Shown here in pieces: positions 1 to 8,076 of a stretch of DNA of 64,000 nt. Origin of the DNA: Tepidiphilus margaritifer DSM 15129 (GTDB lineage: Bacteria > Pseudomonadota > Gammaproteobacteria > Burkholderiales > Rhodocyclaceae); NCBI RefSeq assembly GCF_000425565.1, contig NZ_AUDR01000014.1:62001-126000 (forward strand), read 5' to 3'. Position 1 is the first letter of the stretch. Every line of letters begins with the position of its first letter. The translations under genes were made by a program, and so were the position numbers. The notes beneath the pieces are model-generated. The model saw only the letters and a program-made list of their open reading frames with translations, did not search any database and was not told the DNA's origin.

Positions 1-441
1 CAGGCGCTCGGCGCGCAGGGCCACCTGTTCGGCCGATTCTTCCCCCGTGACGTAGAGCACGGGGCCGGCGCCGGCGGATTCCAGGCGGGCGAGCGCCTGC
101 AGCAACAGGGTGGACTTGCCGATACCGGGATCGCCGCCGAGCAAGACCACTGCCCCGGGCACGATGCCGCCGCCGAGCACCCGGTCGAACTCCTCGATGC
201 CCGTGGCCTGGCGCTGGAGGGGGCGACGCTCGATGCGATCGAGCGTGACCAGACCCGAGCCCGCGTCGGCCGCAAGCGCCGCTGGGCGTTGGATGGCCCG
301 ATGCAGGGTCGGCCCCGAGCCATTCGCCTCGCGCGTCTCCTCCAGCGTGTTCCACGCCTGACATTGGCTGCACTGCCCCTGCCAGCGGGGAAAACGCGCG
401 CCGCACTCGCGGCAGACGAAAACCGTGCGCGCTTTGGCCAT
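1..441 (-). CDS. radA: DNA repair protein RadA, N-terminal part (runs off the window)
   Basis: RadA is a RecA-related ATPase that promotes branch migration during recombinational repair. The 147 visible residues begin MAKARTVFVCRECGARF. They hold the N-terminal zinc finger (CxxC near residues 10-13 and a second CxxC, CSQC, near 24-27) and the Walker A motif GGDPGIGKST near residue 103, followed by VLYVTGEES as in RadA/Sms proteins. The rest, including the KNRFG motif and Lon-like domain, lies beyond base 1. The ATG (complement of 439-441) overlaps the stop of the upstream LysR gene as ATGA, so translation is probably coupled and the two genes co-transcribed. The gene is cut by the window edge, not broken. 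Confidence 0.95.
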   Translation of the reverse strand, partial: MAKARTVFVCRECGARFPRWQGQCSQCQAWNTLEETREANGSGPTLHRAIQRPAALAADAGSGLVTLDRIERRPLQRQATGIEEFDRVLGGGIVPGAVVLLGGDPGIGKSTLLLQALARLESAGAGPVLYVTGEESAEQVALRAERL

Positions 442-1382
442 CAGCGTCCGAAGAAGAATTCGGCCGAAGGCAGCTGCTGTTCCATGGTCTGGATGCGCTC
501 CCGAGCGAAGTCGGCAAAGGTCGTCACGAGCCGAGAGCGGAATCTATCCTTGGGCAGGATCAGCTCGAAGGGCGTATATTGCGGCGGATCGAGCGGCGCG
601 GCCACCAATTGCCCCGTACGGAGTTCCTCGAGCAAGGCCGCGCGCGAAGCGATGGCCACGCCGATGCCGGCCGCGGCGAGGTGTTTCACCCCCTGCAGGG
701 TTCCGATTTCGGCGGCAATGGTCAGCGACTCGGGCGCGATGCCGGAGGCCGCGAAAAACGCCTCGGTAATCTCGCGGATGCCGTTGCCCGGATCGCGTTG
801 GATGAAAGGATGGCGCGCGATCTGCTCGGCGCGCACGGGCTTTCCTTTCCCTTTGGCCAGCGGATGGTTCGGGGCGAAGATCGCCCATAGCTCATCCTTG
901 CCGATCTGCTCCTGATCGAGGCCCGTTTCGCCGGTGGCGATCTCAATGAACCCCAGGTCGAGCTCGCGCTCGAGCACCCGTTGCTGCGTGAGCTGTGAGT
1001 TTCCTACGACCAGCCGCGGGATCACCCGCGGATGGGCTCGCTTGAACTCCTCGATCACGCGCGGCATCCACCAGGTCGCCAGCGTGGTCGACGCGCCGAC
1101 GGAGAGCAGCCCCGAGAGCTCGCTCGTGAGTTCGGCCACGCGCGTCTCGAGCTCCTCGTCGAGCGAGAGCATTTTCTCGGCATAAGCGAAGACGATCTCG
1201 CCGGCCGGCGTGAGCTTCAGCTTGCCGTGGCCACGCTCGAGCAGGCGCGTGTTGAAATGCTCCTCCAGCTGCTTGATCTGGAAGGTGACAGCGGGTTGCG
1301 TCATGAAGAGCCGCTCCGCTGCCTTGGTGAAGGATCCCGCCTTGACGACGGTGTAGAAGACCTGTAGCCGACGATCAGCCAT
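441..1382 (-). CDS. LysR-family transcriptional regulator
   Basis: A 313-residue LysR-type regulator. The N-terminal winged helix-turn-helix (residues about 4-62) contains the typical FTKAAERLFMTQPAVTFQIK recognition region. The C-terminal periplasmic-binding-protein-like effector domain covers about 90-295. LysR proteins bind DNA as tetramers and usually respond to a small metabolite; the ligand cannot be read from the sequence. The HTH resembles CbbR/CysL-type members more than E. coli CysB, but I would not assign a regulon. It is not divergent from a target, as is usual for the family; it sits inside a co-directional string between rluB (6 bp gap) and radA (4 bp overlap). Confidence 0.9.
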   Translation of the reverse strand: MADRRLQVFYTVVKAGSFTKAAERLFMTQPAVTFQIKQLEEHFNTRLLERGHGKLKLTPAGEIVFAYAEKMLSLDEELETRVAELTSELSGLLSVGASTTLATWWMPRVIEEFKRAHPRVIPRLVVGNSQLTQQRVLERELDLGFIEIATGETGLDQEQIGKDELWAIFAPNHPLAKGKGKPVRAEQIARHPFIQRDPGNGIREITEAFFAASGIAPESLTIAAEIGTLQGVKHLAAAGIGVAIASRAALLEELRTGQLVAAPLDPPQYTPFELILPKDRFRSRLVTTFADFARERIQTMEQQLPSAEFFFGR

Positions 1383-1388
1383 CGATGA

Positions 1389-2315
1389 TTACCTCTTCGG
1401 ACGATGAATGCGGGAAGGACGGGACGTGGCGCGCGGACGCGGGGCTTTCCCTTTCGCGGCAGGTACGTTTGCCGTCGTCTCGGGTTCGAGCCCGAACGTC
1501 TGCACCACGGTCTCCGGCGGCAGTTCCATCCACATGCCGCGCTTGAGCCGTGGCGGCAACGCCACGGGACCATAGCGCACACGAATGAGCCGGCTCACCG
1601 TAAAGCCCAGCGCCTCGAACATGCGCCGCACTTCGCGGTTGCGTCCCTCCTTGATGATGACGTGGTACCAATGGTTGGTCCCCTCGCCGCCCGCATCGAC
1701 GAGAGATTCGAAACGCGCCGGGCCGTCTTCCAGGGTGATGCCGCCGGTGAGCTCCTCGATCTGCTGGGGCGTGAGTTCGCCGATGATACGCACGGCGTAC
1801 TCTCGCTCCAGCTCGTAGCGCGGATGCATCAGGCGGTTGGCGAGCTCACCGTCGTCGGTGAAGATGAGCAGACCCGAGGTGTTGAAGTCGAGCCGCCCCA
1901 CCGCGATCCAGCGCCCCTTGCGCAGCGCCGGCAAGCGATCGAACACAGAGGGGCGCCCTTCCGGGTCCTCGCGCGAGACGATCTCCCCTTCGGGTTTGTG
2001 ATAAAGCAGCACGCGGGGGATTTCGCGCCCCGGCCGCCAGGCGAGGAGCTTGCCATCGACTTTGATCCGGTCGCCTGGCCCCACCCGATCGCCCAATTGG
2101 GCCGGCCGATCGTTGATCGCCACCCGCCCCTGCACGATCCATTCTTCGATCGTGCGGCGCGAGGCGAGTCCCATGCGCGCGAGTACTTTCTGTACCCGTT
2201 CGCGCGGCGCCTCGGTCGAGGCGGCCGGCGCCGGAGCGTCCTTGCGCGCACGGGTGCGCCGCGGCGTAGCGCGGGGCGTTTCAATTTCCTTGGTCTTCAT
2301 CTTCATCCTTGTCAT
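1389..2315 (-). CDS. rluB: 23S rRNA pseudouridine synthase (RluB-type)
   Basis: RsuA/RluB family enzyme that isomerises uridine to pseudouridine in 23S rRNA (U2605 in E. coli for RluB). An S4 RNA-binding domain spans about residues 38-95, followed by the catalytic domain with GRLDFNTSGLL, where D143 is the expected nucleophilic aspartate. Residues 1-37 and the last 40 or so are basic, Pro/Ala/Arg-rich extensions typical of betaproteobacterial RluB. The chosen ATG at 2315 lies inside scpB, giving a 35-bp overlap; ATG codons at 2306 and 2300 are alternatives that change only the tail. The order trpS-scpA-scpB-rluB is a common chromosomal string. Exact site specificity is inferred from family and context. 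Confidence 0.9.
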   Translation of the reverse strand: MTRMKMKTKEIETPRATPRRTRARKDAPAPAASTEAPRERVQKVLARMGLASRRTIEEWIVQGRVAINDRPAQLGDRVGPGDRIKVDGKLLAWRPGREIPRVLLYHKPEGEIVSREDPEGRPSVFDRLPALRKGRWIAVGRLDFNTSGLLIFTDDGELANRLMHPRYELEREYAVRIIGELTPQQIEELTGGITLEDGPARFESLVDAGGEGTNHWYHVIIKEGRNREVRRMFEALGFTVSRLIRVRYGPVALPPRLKRGMWMELPPETVVQTFGLEPETTANVPAAKGKAPRPRATSRPSRIHRPKR

Positions 2316-2862
2316 GCACTTCCTGCAGGGGTTCGAGCATCGCTTCGAGCTCGGCGAGCGGAGGCAGTTCCGTCACGTGGCGCAAACCCAAATCGTCGAG
2401 AAAGCGCTGCGTGGTGGCATAGAGCGCCGGCCGCCCCGGGCCGTCGCGATGCCCCACGACTTCGATCCAGCCTCGTCCCTCCAGCGTACGCAGCACCTGC
2501 GTCGAGACCGTCACGCCGCGGATCGCCTCGATGTCGCCGCGCGTGACCGGCTGGCGGTAGGCGATCACGGCCAAGGTCTCCCACACTGCCCGGCTGTAGG
2601 TGGGCGCGCGCTGGGCTCGCAGCCGGTCGAGCCAGGGCTGGATTGCGGAGCGCGTACGAAAACGCCAGCCGCTCGCCGTGCAGACCAGCTCCACCGCTTT
2701 TCCGCTCCACTCCTGCTGCAATTCGGCCAGCACCGACGCGAGGATGTCCGCTCCCGGATCGGGTTCGAAGAGTCGGCGCAGCACGTCCAGCGTCAGCGGC
2801 TCGTCGGCCGCGAGCAGCGCCGCCTCCACGATGCGCTTGGTCGAAAAAGGGCCCGTCGTCAT
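2281..2862 (-). CDS. scpB: Segregation and condensation protein B
   Basis: ScpB (193 residues) is the winged-helix kleisin-interacting subunit of the Smc-ScpA-ScpB condensin complex that compacts and segregates chromosomes. The protein begins MTTGPFSTKRIVEAALLAAD and carries the family core AVWETLAVIAYRQPVTRGDIE around residues 95-115, then a GPGRPALYATT stretch. The acidic tail ends DKDEDEDQGN. The reading frame is open upstream to 3225, but the ATG at 2862 overlaps the scpA stop as ATGA, and the longer version would lie entirely within scpA, so the short start is used. Coupled to scpA upstream and overlapping rluB downstream. Confidence 0.93.
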   Translation of the reverse strand: MTTGPFSTKRIVEAALLAADEPLTLDVLRRLFEPDPGADILASVLAELQQEWSGKAVELVCTASGWRFRTRSAIQPWLDRLRAQRAPTYSRAVWETLAVIAYRQPVTRGDIEAIRGVTVSTQVLRTLEGRGWIEVVGHRDGPGRPALYATTQRFLDDLGLRHVTELPPLAELEAMLEPLQEVHDKDEDEDQGN

Positions 2863-3701
2863 GGTTCGAGCGCCAGGGGTTCGGTTTCCGGTGCTGCTTC
2901 GGCCGGGCGCACCCAAAGAGGCGCGAAGGGTTCGTGCTGCTCCAGGTGCAGCGCTCTTTCCTTGCACAGCTCGAGCACGGCCACGAAGGTGACGGCCACG
3001 CCCAGCCTCCCCTGCTCCGGTTCGATCAGCGTGGCGAACGCGAGCGCTCCGGCGGCATGATGCAGCCGGCGCAGCACCCGGCTCATGGCCTCGCGCACCG
3101 AAATGGCCTCGGCAGCGACTTCGTGCCGGCGCTCGAGCCGCAGGCGCTGCAGGATTCCCGTCCACGCCTCGATGAGCCGATCCAGGCTCGCCTCCGGTTG
3201 CGGCCGCTGCGGCGTATGCCCCCACTCGATCGGCCCGGCCCAGAGAAAATCGCGTCCCGCCCGCGGATGCTCGCCCAAGAGGCGCGCCGCGCGTTTGATG
3301 CGTTCGTATTCGAGCAGGCGGCGCATGAGCTCGGCCCGTGGATCGTCGCCCTCGTCTTCCTGGAGCACCAAAGGGACCCGCGGCAGCAGCGAGCGCGATT
3401 TGATCTCGAGGAGCGTAGCCGCCATCAAGAGGTAATCAGCCGCCAGATCGAGGTCGAAGCGGCGCATCGCCTCCACGTAGGCGAGATACTGCTCGGTGAG
3501 CCGCGCCACCGGGATGTCGCGCACGTCGAGCCGGTTCTTCTGGATGAGATACCACAAGAGGTCGAACGGCCCCTCGAAGGTTTCGAGAAAGACCCGCAGC
3601 GCCTCCGGCGGAATGAAGAGATCCTCCGGCACGGCAGTGAGCGGCTCGCCGTAGACGCGCGCGATCGGCGCCTCGGTGGCCAGCATTTCCTCTCCGCTCA
3701 C
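2859..3701 (-). CDS. scpA: Segregation and condensation protein A
   Basis: ScpA (280 residues) is the kleisin that bridges Smc heads. The recognisable core starts at FEGPFDLLWYLIQKNRLDVRD (a slightly altered form of the usual FxGPLDLLL) and continues with DLAADYLLMAATLLEIKSR; the C-terminal winged helix is in the last 80 residues. An extension of roughly 40 residues precedes the core, common in betaproteobacteria. The chosen start is a GTG at 3701 that overlaps the trpS stop as GTGA; an ATG five codons later (3686) is possible. Ends by ATGA overlap with scpB, so trpS-scpA-scpB is a tightly coupled unit. Confidence 0.92.
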   Translation of the reverse strand: MSGEEMLATEAPIARVYGEPLTAVPEDLFIPPEALRVFLETFEGPFDLLWYLIQKNRLDVRDIPVARLTEQYLAYVEAMRRFDLDLAADYLLMAATLLEIKSRSLLPRVPLVLQEDEGDDPRAELMRRLLEYERIKRAARLLGEHPRAGRDFLWAGPIEWGHTPQRPQPEASLDRLIEAWTGILQRLRLERRHEVAAEAISVREAMSRVLRRLHHAAGALAFATLIEPEQGRLGVAVTFVAVLELCKERALHLEQHEPFAPLWVRPAEAAPETEPLALEP

Positions 3702-4900
3702 GTGTAATCCAGGCCCATCGCCTCGCGCACGTCGCGCATGGTCGCCTGGGCGAGCTTGCGCGCCTGCTCACAGCCGTCGGCGACGACGTTGCGCACGAGA
3801 CCAGGGTTCTCTACATAGGGCTGCGCCCGTTCACGCATCTCCGCCTGCTCTGCGAGGATGGCCTCGAGCACGGGCTGCTTGCATTCCAGGCAGCCGATCT
3901 TGGCGCTACGGCAGCCCTCCTGCACCCACTGATGCACTTCAGTATCGGTGTAGATTTTGTGAAACTGCCATACCGGGCAGCGTTCCGGATCGCCGGGATC
4001 GGTGCGGCGCACCCGCGCCGGATCGGTCTGCATGGTGCGCACCTTGCGCGTGATCGATTCGGGGTCTTCACGCAGATAAATCGTGTTGCCATAGCTCTTC
4101 GACATTTTCTGCCCGTCGAGTCCGGGCATGCGGGAGGCTTCGGTGAGTAACACCTGAGGCTCCACCAGGATGTGTTTGCTATAGCCCTCGAGATAACCGT
4201 AGAGCCGTTCCCGATCGCCCAACGACAGGCTCTGGGCTTCGTCGATGAGGGCACGGGCCTGCGCCAGCGCCTCGTCGTCGCCCTCCTGCTGGAAACGGGT
4301 ACGCAATTCGAGGTAGAGCCGGGCGCGCTTGCTGCCGAGTTTTTTCACCGCCTCTTTGGCGTTTTCCTCGAAATTGGGCTCACGGCCATAGAAATGGTTG
4401 AAGCGGCGCGCCACTTCACGCGTGAATTCCACGTGCGGGATCTGGTCCTCGCCCACCGGCACGAGATTGGCGCGATAGATGAGGATGTCGGCCGCCTGCA
4501 GCAAAGGATAGCCGAGAAAACCGTAGGTGGTGAGGTCCTTGTGCGAGAGCTTTTCGAGCTGATCCTTGTAGGTCGGCACCCGCTCGAGCCAGCCCAGCGG
4601 CGTAATCATGGAAAGCAGCAGATGCAGCTCGGCGTGCTCGAGTACCCGCGACTGGATGAAGAGCGTGGCCTGGTTCGGATCGATGCCCGCCGCCAGCCAG
4701 TCGATGAGCATTTCCCAGGTGGCCTGGGAGATCACGTCGGGCTTGTCGTAGGTCGTGGTGAGCGCATGCCAATCGGCCACGAAAAAGAGACAAGGATATT
4801 CGTATTGCAGACGCACCCAATTTTTCAGCACGCCGTGATAATGCCCCAGGTGGAGGCGCCCGGTGGGACGCATTCCCGAAAGTACCCTTTCAGCATACAT
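3698..4900 (-). CDS. trpS: Tryptophanyl-tRNA synthetase with a four-cysteine metal-site motif
   Basis: Class I aminoacyl-tRNA synthetase (400 residues) that charges tRNA-Trp. Signature motifs are HLGH (HIGH) near residue 17 and KMSKS in GQKMSKSYGN. It is longer than the usual 330-350 residues. An insertion in the first half (EENAKEAVKKLGSKRARLYL and following) and a cysteine cluster account for the extra length. The cysteines are C308, C330, C337 and C340, spacing C-x21-C-x6-C-x2-C. Thermotoga maritima TrpRS binds a [4Fe-4S] cluster through C-x22-C-x6-C-x2-C in the anticodon-binding region, so a cluster here is a plausible inference but unproven. Stop overlaps scpA; 28 bp separate it from the M50 protease gene upstream. 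Confidence 0.95.
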   Translation of the reverse strand: MYAERVLSGMRPTGRLHLGHYHGVLKNWVRLQYEYPCLFFVADWHALTTTYDKPDVISQATWEMLIDWLAAGIDPNQATLFIQSRVLEHAELHLLLSMITPLGWLERVPTYKDQLEKLSHKDLTTYGFLGYPLLQAADILIYRANLVPVGEDQIPHVEFTREVARRFNHFYGREPNFEENAKEAVKKLGSKRARLYLELRTRFQQEGDDEALAQARALIDEAQSLSLGDRERLYGYLEGYSKHILVEPQVLLTEASRMPGLDGQKMSKSYGNTIYLREDPESITRKVRTMQTDPARVRRTDPGDPERCPVWQFHKIYTDTEVHQWVQEGCRSAKIGCLECKQPVLEAILAEQAEMRERAQPYVENPGLVRNVVADGCEQARKLAQATMRDVREAMGLDYT

Positions 4901-4928
4901 GGTTCTTCGCCTTTTACGGTTCGGGGAA

Positions 4929-5588
4929 CTAAAAGCCGATCGTCGCGAGGATCGTACCGCGCACCGCGACGAACATCGGCCACAGAATCGAGGAGGCCAC
5001 GCCGCTCAGCATCGCCACGAGCAGGATGGCGATGCCATAGGGTTCCAGTTGCGACAAGGCCCAAGCGGGACGCGGCGGCAACAGACTCACGAGCATGCGC
5101 CCGCCGTCGAGCGGCGGCAGCGGCAGGAGGTTCAATACCATGAGGGCGACGTTGACCGAAATGCCGGCATCGGCCATGCGCGCGAGCGGCACCGCCCAGA
5201 AGGGCGGCAGGAGCGTGAGCGAGAGCTTGAAGAGCAGCGCCCAGCCGAGCGCCATCGCCAGATTGATGCCCGGCCCTGCGCCTGCCACCCAGAACATATC
5301 CCGCTTGGGGTGGCGTAGGCGCGAAGGGTCGATCGGCACGGGTTTCGCCCAACCAAAGAGCAGCGCCCCGGCGCCGGTGAGCAGCGACAGCAGGAGAATG
5401 CCCAGCGGCACGAGGAGGGTCCCCACCGGATCGACGTGGCGCAAGGGGTTGAGTGAAATGCGTCCGGCACGCTCGGCGGTGGGATCGCCGAAGGCCCGCG
5501 CAACATAGCCGTGCGCCGCCTCGTGCAAGGTGATGGCCAGCAGTGCCGGCAGGGCCCATACCGCGAGATCGGCGAGAAAGGCGTTCAT
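4929..5588 (-). CDS. Site-2 protease-like M50 membrane metallopeptidase
   Basis: Multi-pass membrane zinc peptidase of the short rhomboid-size M50B/YwhC group (219 residues, about six membrane segments, no PDZ domain). Zinc ligands are H22 and H26 with catalytic E23 in TLHEAAHGY, plus D161 in NLLPLPPLDGGR. Members cleave substrates within or near the membrane, but this short subfamily generally lacks known substrates. Its ATG overlaps the yciO stop (ATGA) and it sits in the conserved betaproteobacterial order yciO-M50-trpS-scpA. No sigma/anti-sigma pair that would suggest regulated intramembrane proteolysis is adjacent. Confidence 0.88.
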   Translation of the reverse strand: MNAFLADLAVWALPALLAITLHEAAHGYVARAFGDPTAERAGRISLNPLRHVDPVGTLLVPLGILLLSLLTGAGALLFGWAKPVPIDPSRLRHPKRDMFWVAGAGPGINLAMALGWALLFKLSLTLLPPFWAVPLARMADAGISVNVALMVLNLLPLPPLDGGRMLVSLLPPRPAWALSQLEPYGIAILLVAMLSGVASSILWPMFVAVRGTILATIGF

Positions 5589-6211
5589 TCGACGAGAAAC
5601 GGCGTGGGGTCGCCCGCCCCGAGGCGGACGATGCGCGGCGTCTCGCCCGTGAGATCGACCACGGTGGTGAGGTCCCGGCAGGTTTCGCCCGTGTCGACGA
5701 TCACGTCGACCAGCTTGCCGACGCGTTCGGACACCGTCTCGGCATCGGGCAAGGGCTCTTCCTCACCGGGCAGGATCAAACTGGTGCTCAGGAGCGGTTC
5801 GCCCAACGCCTCCAAGATCGCCTGCACCACGCGGTGCTGCGGCACGCGGAGCCCGATGGTGCGCCGTTTGGGGTGCAGGATGCGCCGGGGCAGATCGTGC
5901 GTGCCCTCGAGGATGAAGACGTAGGGGCCAGGGGTGTTGGCCTTCAGCAGGCGAAAGATGCGATTATCCACGCGGGCATAGTTGCCCAGCTCGGAGAGGT
6001 CGCGGCACAGCAAGGTAAACGGCTGCGACTCGTCCATGTCGCGAATGCGGCGAATGCGCCGGATCGCCTCGACGTCACCCAGATGACAGGTGAGGGCATA
6101 GCTCGAGTCGGTGGGCATGGCCACGACCGCGCCTTGCCGCAGTTGACGTGCGACGAGGTCGACGAGACGTTTTTGAGGATCGACGGGATGAATGGAGAGG
6201 ATTTGCGCCAT
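5585..6211 (-). CDS. YciO/Sua5/YrdC-family protein
   Basis: YrdC-domain protein of 208 residues, resembling the YciO branch of the TsaC/Sua5 family. Proteins of this fold bind ATP and RNA; Sua5/TsaC make threonylcarbamoyl-AMP for tRNA t6A37, while the cellular role of YciO is less certain. The domain covers most of the protein, with the VAMPTDSSYALTC segment and the R-I-R-R-I-R basic cluster near the start. No C-terminal Sua5 domain is present. The open frame extends to a TTG at 6217, but the ATG at 6211 is preferred. It lies 9 bp after the PHP gene and overlaps the M50 gene start, so all three are probably one transcript. Confidence 0.85.
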   Translation of the reverse strand: MAQILSIHPVDPQKRLVDLVARQLRQGAVVAMPTDSSYALTCHLGDVEAIRRIRRIRDMDESQPFTLLCRDLSELGNYARVDNRIFRLLKANTPGPYVFILEGTHDLPRRILHPKRRTIGLRVPQHRVVQAILEALGEPLLSTSLILPGEEEPLPDAETVSERVGKLVDVIVDTGETCRDLTTVVDLTGETPRIVRLGAGDPTPFLVE

Positions 6212-6220
6212 AATCAAACA

Positions 6221-7060
6221 TTATAGCGCGCATTCGAGCAGCTGCCACACCGGCGTGAGGTCGGGGGGCAAAGGAGGGGCAGCCCCCAGATCGATGGGCG
6301 ATTCTCCGGGTGCGTGAAAATCGGACCCCAGCGAAGCAGCAAACCCCCAGTGGCGCGCGACGTGCGCCCAGCGGCGCAGGTCGTCGGGGCCATGGGAACC
6401 GGAACTCACCTCGATGGCCGCCCCGCCCCCTTCATCGAAGCGCCGCAGCAGCACTTCGAACTGCGAGGTCGAGAGGCGATAGCGCGCCGGATGGGCCAGC
6501 ACCGCCACCCCACCCGCGCCACGGATCCAGGAAAGCGCCTCTTCGAGCACGGCCCACTCGTGCTCGACGTAGCCGGGTTTGCCCTTGGCGAGATAGTACT
6601 GAAAAACTTCCGCAACCGAACGCATCAGACCGAGCGAGACGATATAGCGGGCGAAATGCGCGCGGCTCACCAAGGCCGGATTCTTGGCGAGACGCAGGGC
6701 GCCTTCCCAGGCACCGTGGATGCCGTGCCGCTCCAGCTCCTCGGCGATGCGCTTTGCCCGTTCATCGCGCCCCGAACGCACCCGCTGCAGACCTTCACCC
6801 AGGGCAGGATCGTCGGGATCGATCCCCAGGCCGAGCACGTGGATCGTCTCGCCGGCGAACGATACCGAGATCTCCACCCCTGGCACGAAAGAGACGCCCG
6901 AGGCCCGCGCTTCTGCTTCAGCCGCAGCGCAGCCGGCGATCTCGTCGTGATCGGTGAGGGAAAGCAGCGCGACGCCGTTCGTGGCGGCGCGACGAACCAC
7001 CTCGGCCGGGGTAAGCACCCCGTCCGAGACGAGCGAATGGCAATGGAGATCGACTTTCAT
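6221..7060 (-). CDS. PHP-domain phosphatase/5'-3' exonuclease (RNase AM / YciV family)
   Basis: Polymerase-and-histidinol-phosphatase (PHP) fold metalloenzyme, 279 residues. Metal-binding residues are visible in VDLHCHSLVSDG (H6, H8, D14), SLTDHDE (D37, H38, D39), the LAHPARY histidine and GSDFHAP near the end. Close relatives hydrolyse 3',5'-nucleoside bisphosphates (Chromobacterium Cv1693) or trim RNA 5' ends (E. coli RNase AM, YciV); either activity fits. The frame is open upstream to 7141, but the ATG at 7060 starts exactly at the conserved MKVDLHCHS, so it was chosen. It follows the FKBP gene by 31 bp and precedes yciO by 9 bp. Confidence 0.88.
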   Translation of the reverse strand: MKVDLHCHSLVSDGVLTPAEVVRRAATNGVALLSLTDHDEIAGCAAAEAEARASGVSFVPGVEISVSFAGETIHVLGLGIDPDDPALGEGLQRVRSGRDERAKRIAEELERHGIHGAWEGALRLAKNPALVSRAHFARYIVSLGLMRSVAEVFQYYLAKGKPGYVEHEWAVLEEALSWIRGAGGVAVLAHPARYRLSTSQFEVLLRRFDEGGGAAIEVSSGSHGPDDLRRWAHVARHWGFAASLGSDFHAPGESPIDLGAAPPLPPDLTPVWQLLECAL

Positions 7061-7091
7061 CGCACCCGCCCTTCGCCCGCAGCAAAGCCGC

Positions 7092-7523
7092 TTACTGAAC
7101 GGCGATGAGCTCGATCTCGAACGTGAGGTCGCGCCCGGCAAGCGGATGGTTCGCGTCGATGGTGATCGAATCTTCGGTCACTTCGACGACGACGATGGGG
7201 ATCTGCCGACCGTCACGCGATTGCATCACCAACTGCTGCCCCACTTCCGGTTCGAGATCCGGCGGCAGCTGCTCGCGCGGCACCTGCAGCACCGCCTCGG
7301 CCACGCGCTCGCCGTAGGCCTCGGCCGCCGGGATGGTGACGGTTTTCGTCTGCCCTACGGCCATGCCTTCCACGGCCTGTTCGAAACCGGGAATCACCTG
7401 CCCCGCGCCGACGGTGAATTCGAGCGGGTCGCGCCCGGCCGAGCTGTCGAACACCGAGCCGTCGCCGAACTTGCCGGTGTAATGAACCTGGACGGTATCG
7501 CCCGCTTTTGCTGCTTGATTCAT
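7092..7523 (-). CDS. FKBP-type peptidyl-prolyl isomerase (SlpA/SlyD-like)
   Basis: Cytoplasmic prolyl isomerase and chaperone of 143 residues. The FKBP core is formed by VQVHYTGKFGDGSVFDSS at the start and a C-terminal return (FEIELIAVQ); an IF (insert-in-flap) domain at about 70-125 is typical of SlyD/SlpA. The histidine-rich metal-binding tail of SlyD is absent, so it is closer to SlpA/FkpB. The ATG at 7523 is preceded by AAGGAAAG at proper Shine-Dalgarno distance; a longer frame to 7562 has no such support. It is the first gene of the long minus-strand string and diverges from gcvH across 166 bp. Confidence 0.9.
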   Translation of the reverse strand: MNQAAKAGDTVQVHYTGKFGDGSVFDSSAGRDPLEFTVGAGQVIPGFEQAVEGMAVGQTKTVTIPAAEAYGERVAEAVLQVPREQLPPDLEPEVGQQLVMQSRDGRQIPIVVVEVTEDSITIDANHPLAGRDLTFEIELIAVQ

Positions 7524-7689
7524 GATCTTTCCTTTCCGCTGTCGAATGGTGCACGTCGGCACAGACCGCCGCGTGCGTCACCTTACCCGGTTTCTCCCGC
7601 TTTGGCTAGATGTTTGCGGAAAAATTCCCTTGCCCCTTTCGGCGCTTGATGCTAATTTGGCGCCCCTGCTGTTTGCCTCGGAGTCCGCG

Positions 7690-8073
7690 ATGAATCCCAC
7701 GCCCGACGACCGCCTCTACCTTCCCGGCCACCAATGGCTGCGCCGCGAAGACGATGGAATGTTCACGCTTGGCATCACCGAGCACGCCCAGCGCGAGCTT
7801 GGCGACATCGTCTATGTGCAACTGCCCGAGCCCGGCCAGCATCTGGAAGCCGGCGACGTGCTCGCCGTGGTCGAATCGGTCAAGGTCGCCTCCGAGATCC
7901 TCTGCCCCTTTCCCGCCACCGTGGTCGCGGTGAACGAAGAGCCCCGTGAGCGCCCCGAACGGCTCAACGAAGCCCCTTACGAAGTCTGGCTCGTGCAACT
8001 GCTGCCCGACGAAGACGCCCCCTTGCCGGAACTGCTGGATGCCCGCGCTTACGACGAACTCCTCTCCCTCTGA
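7690..8073 (+). CDS. gcvH: Glycine cleavage system H protein
   Basis: Lipoyl carrier that shuttles the aminomethyl group between the P, T and L proteins of the glycine cleavage system. At 127 residues it has the normal length. The lipoylation lysine is K65 in VVESVKVASEI, preceded by the ELGDIVYVQLPEPG segment typical of GcvH. The ATG at 7690 has GGAG seven bases upstream; the frame is open back to 7522 but that extension overlaps the divergent FKBP gene. gcvT and gcvP are not in the window. Some bacteria use stand-alone GcvH copies in lipoate relay, which cannot be excluded. The next gene starts 3 bp after its stop. Confidence 0.95.
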   Translation: MNPTPDDRLYLPGHQWLRREDDGMFTLGITEHAQRELGDIVYVQLPEPGQHLEAGDVLAVVESVKVASEILCPFPATVVAVNEEPRERPERLNEAPYEVWLVQLLPDEDAPLPELLDARAYDELLSL

Positions 8074-8076
8074 GCC

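Noticed and set aside
2863-3225. Upstream extension of scpB giving 314 residues
   Set aside because: The extra residues are Arg/Ala-rich and lie wholly inside scpA; the ATG at 2862 overlaps the scpA stop in the same ATGA pattern as the neighbours.
7630-7656. TTGCCC and GCTAAT as a promoter of gcvH
   Set aside because: Spacer of 15 bp and weak -10; not convincing enough to list.
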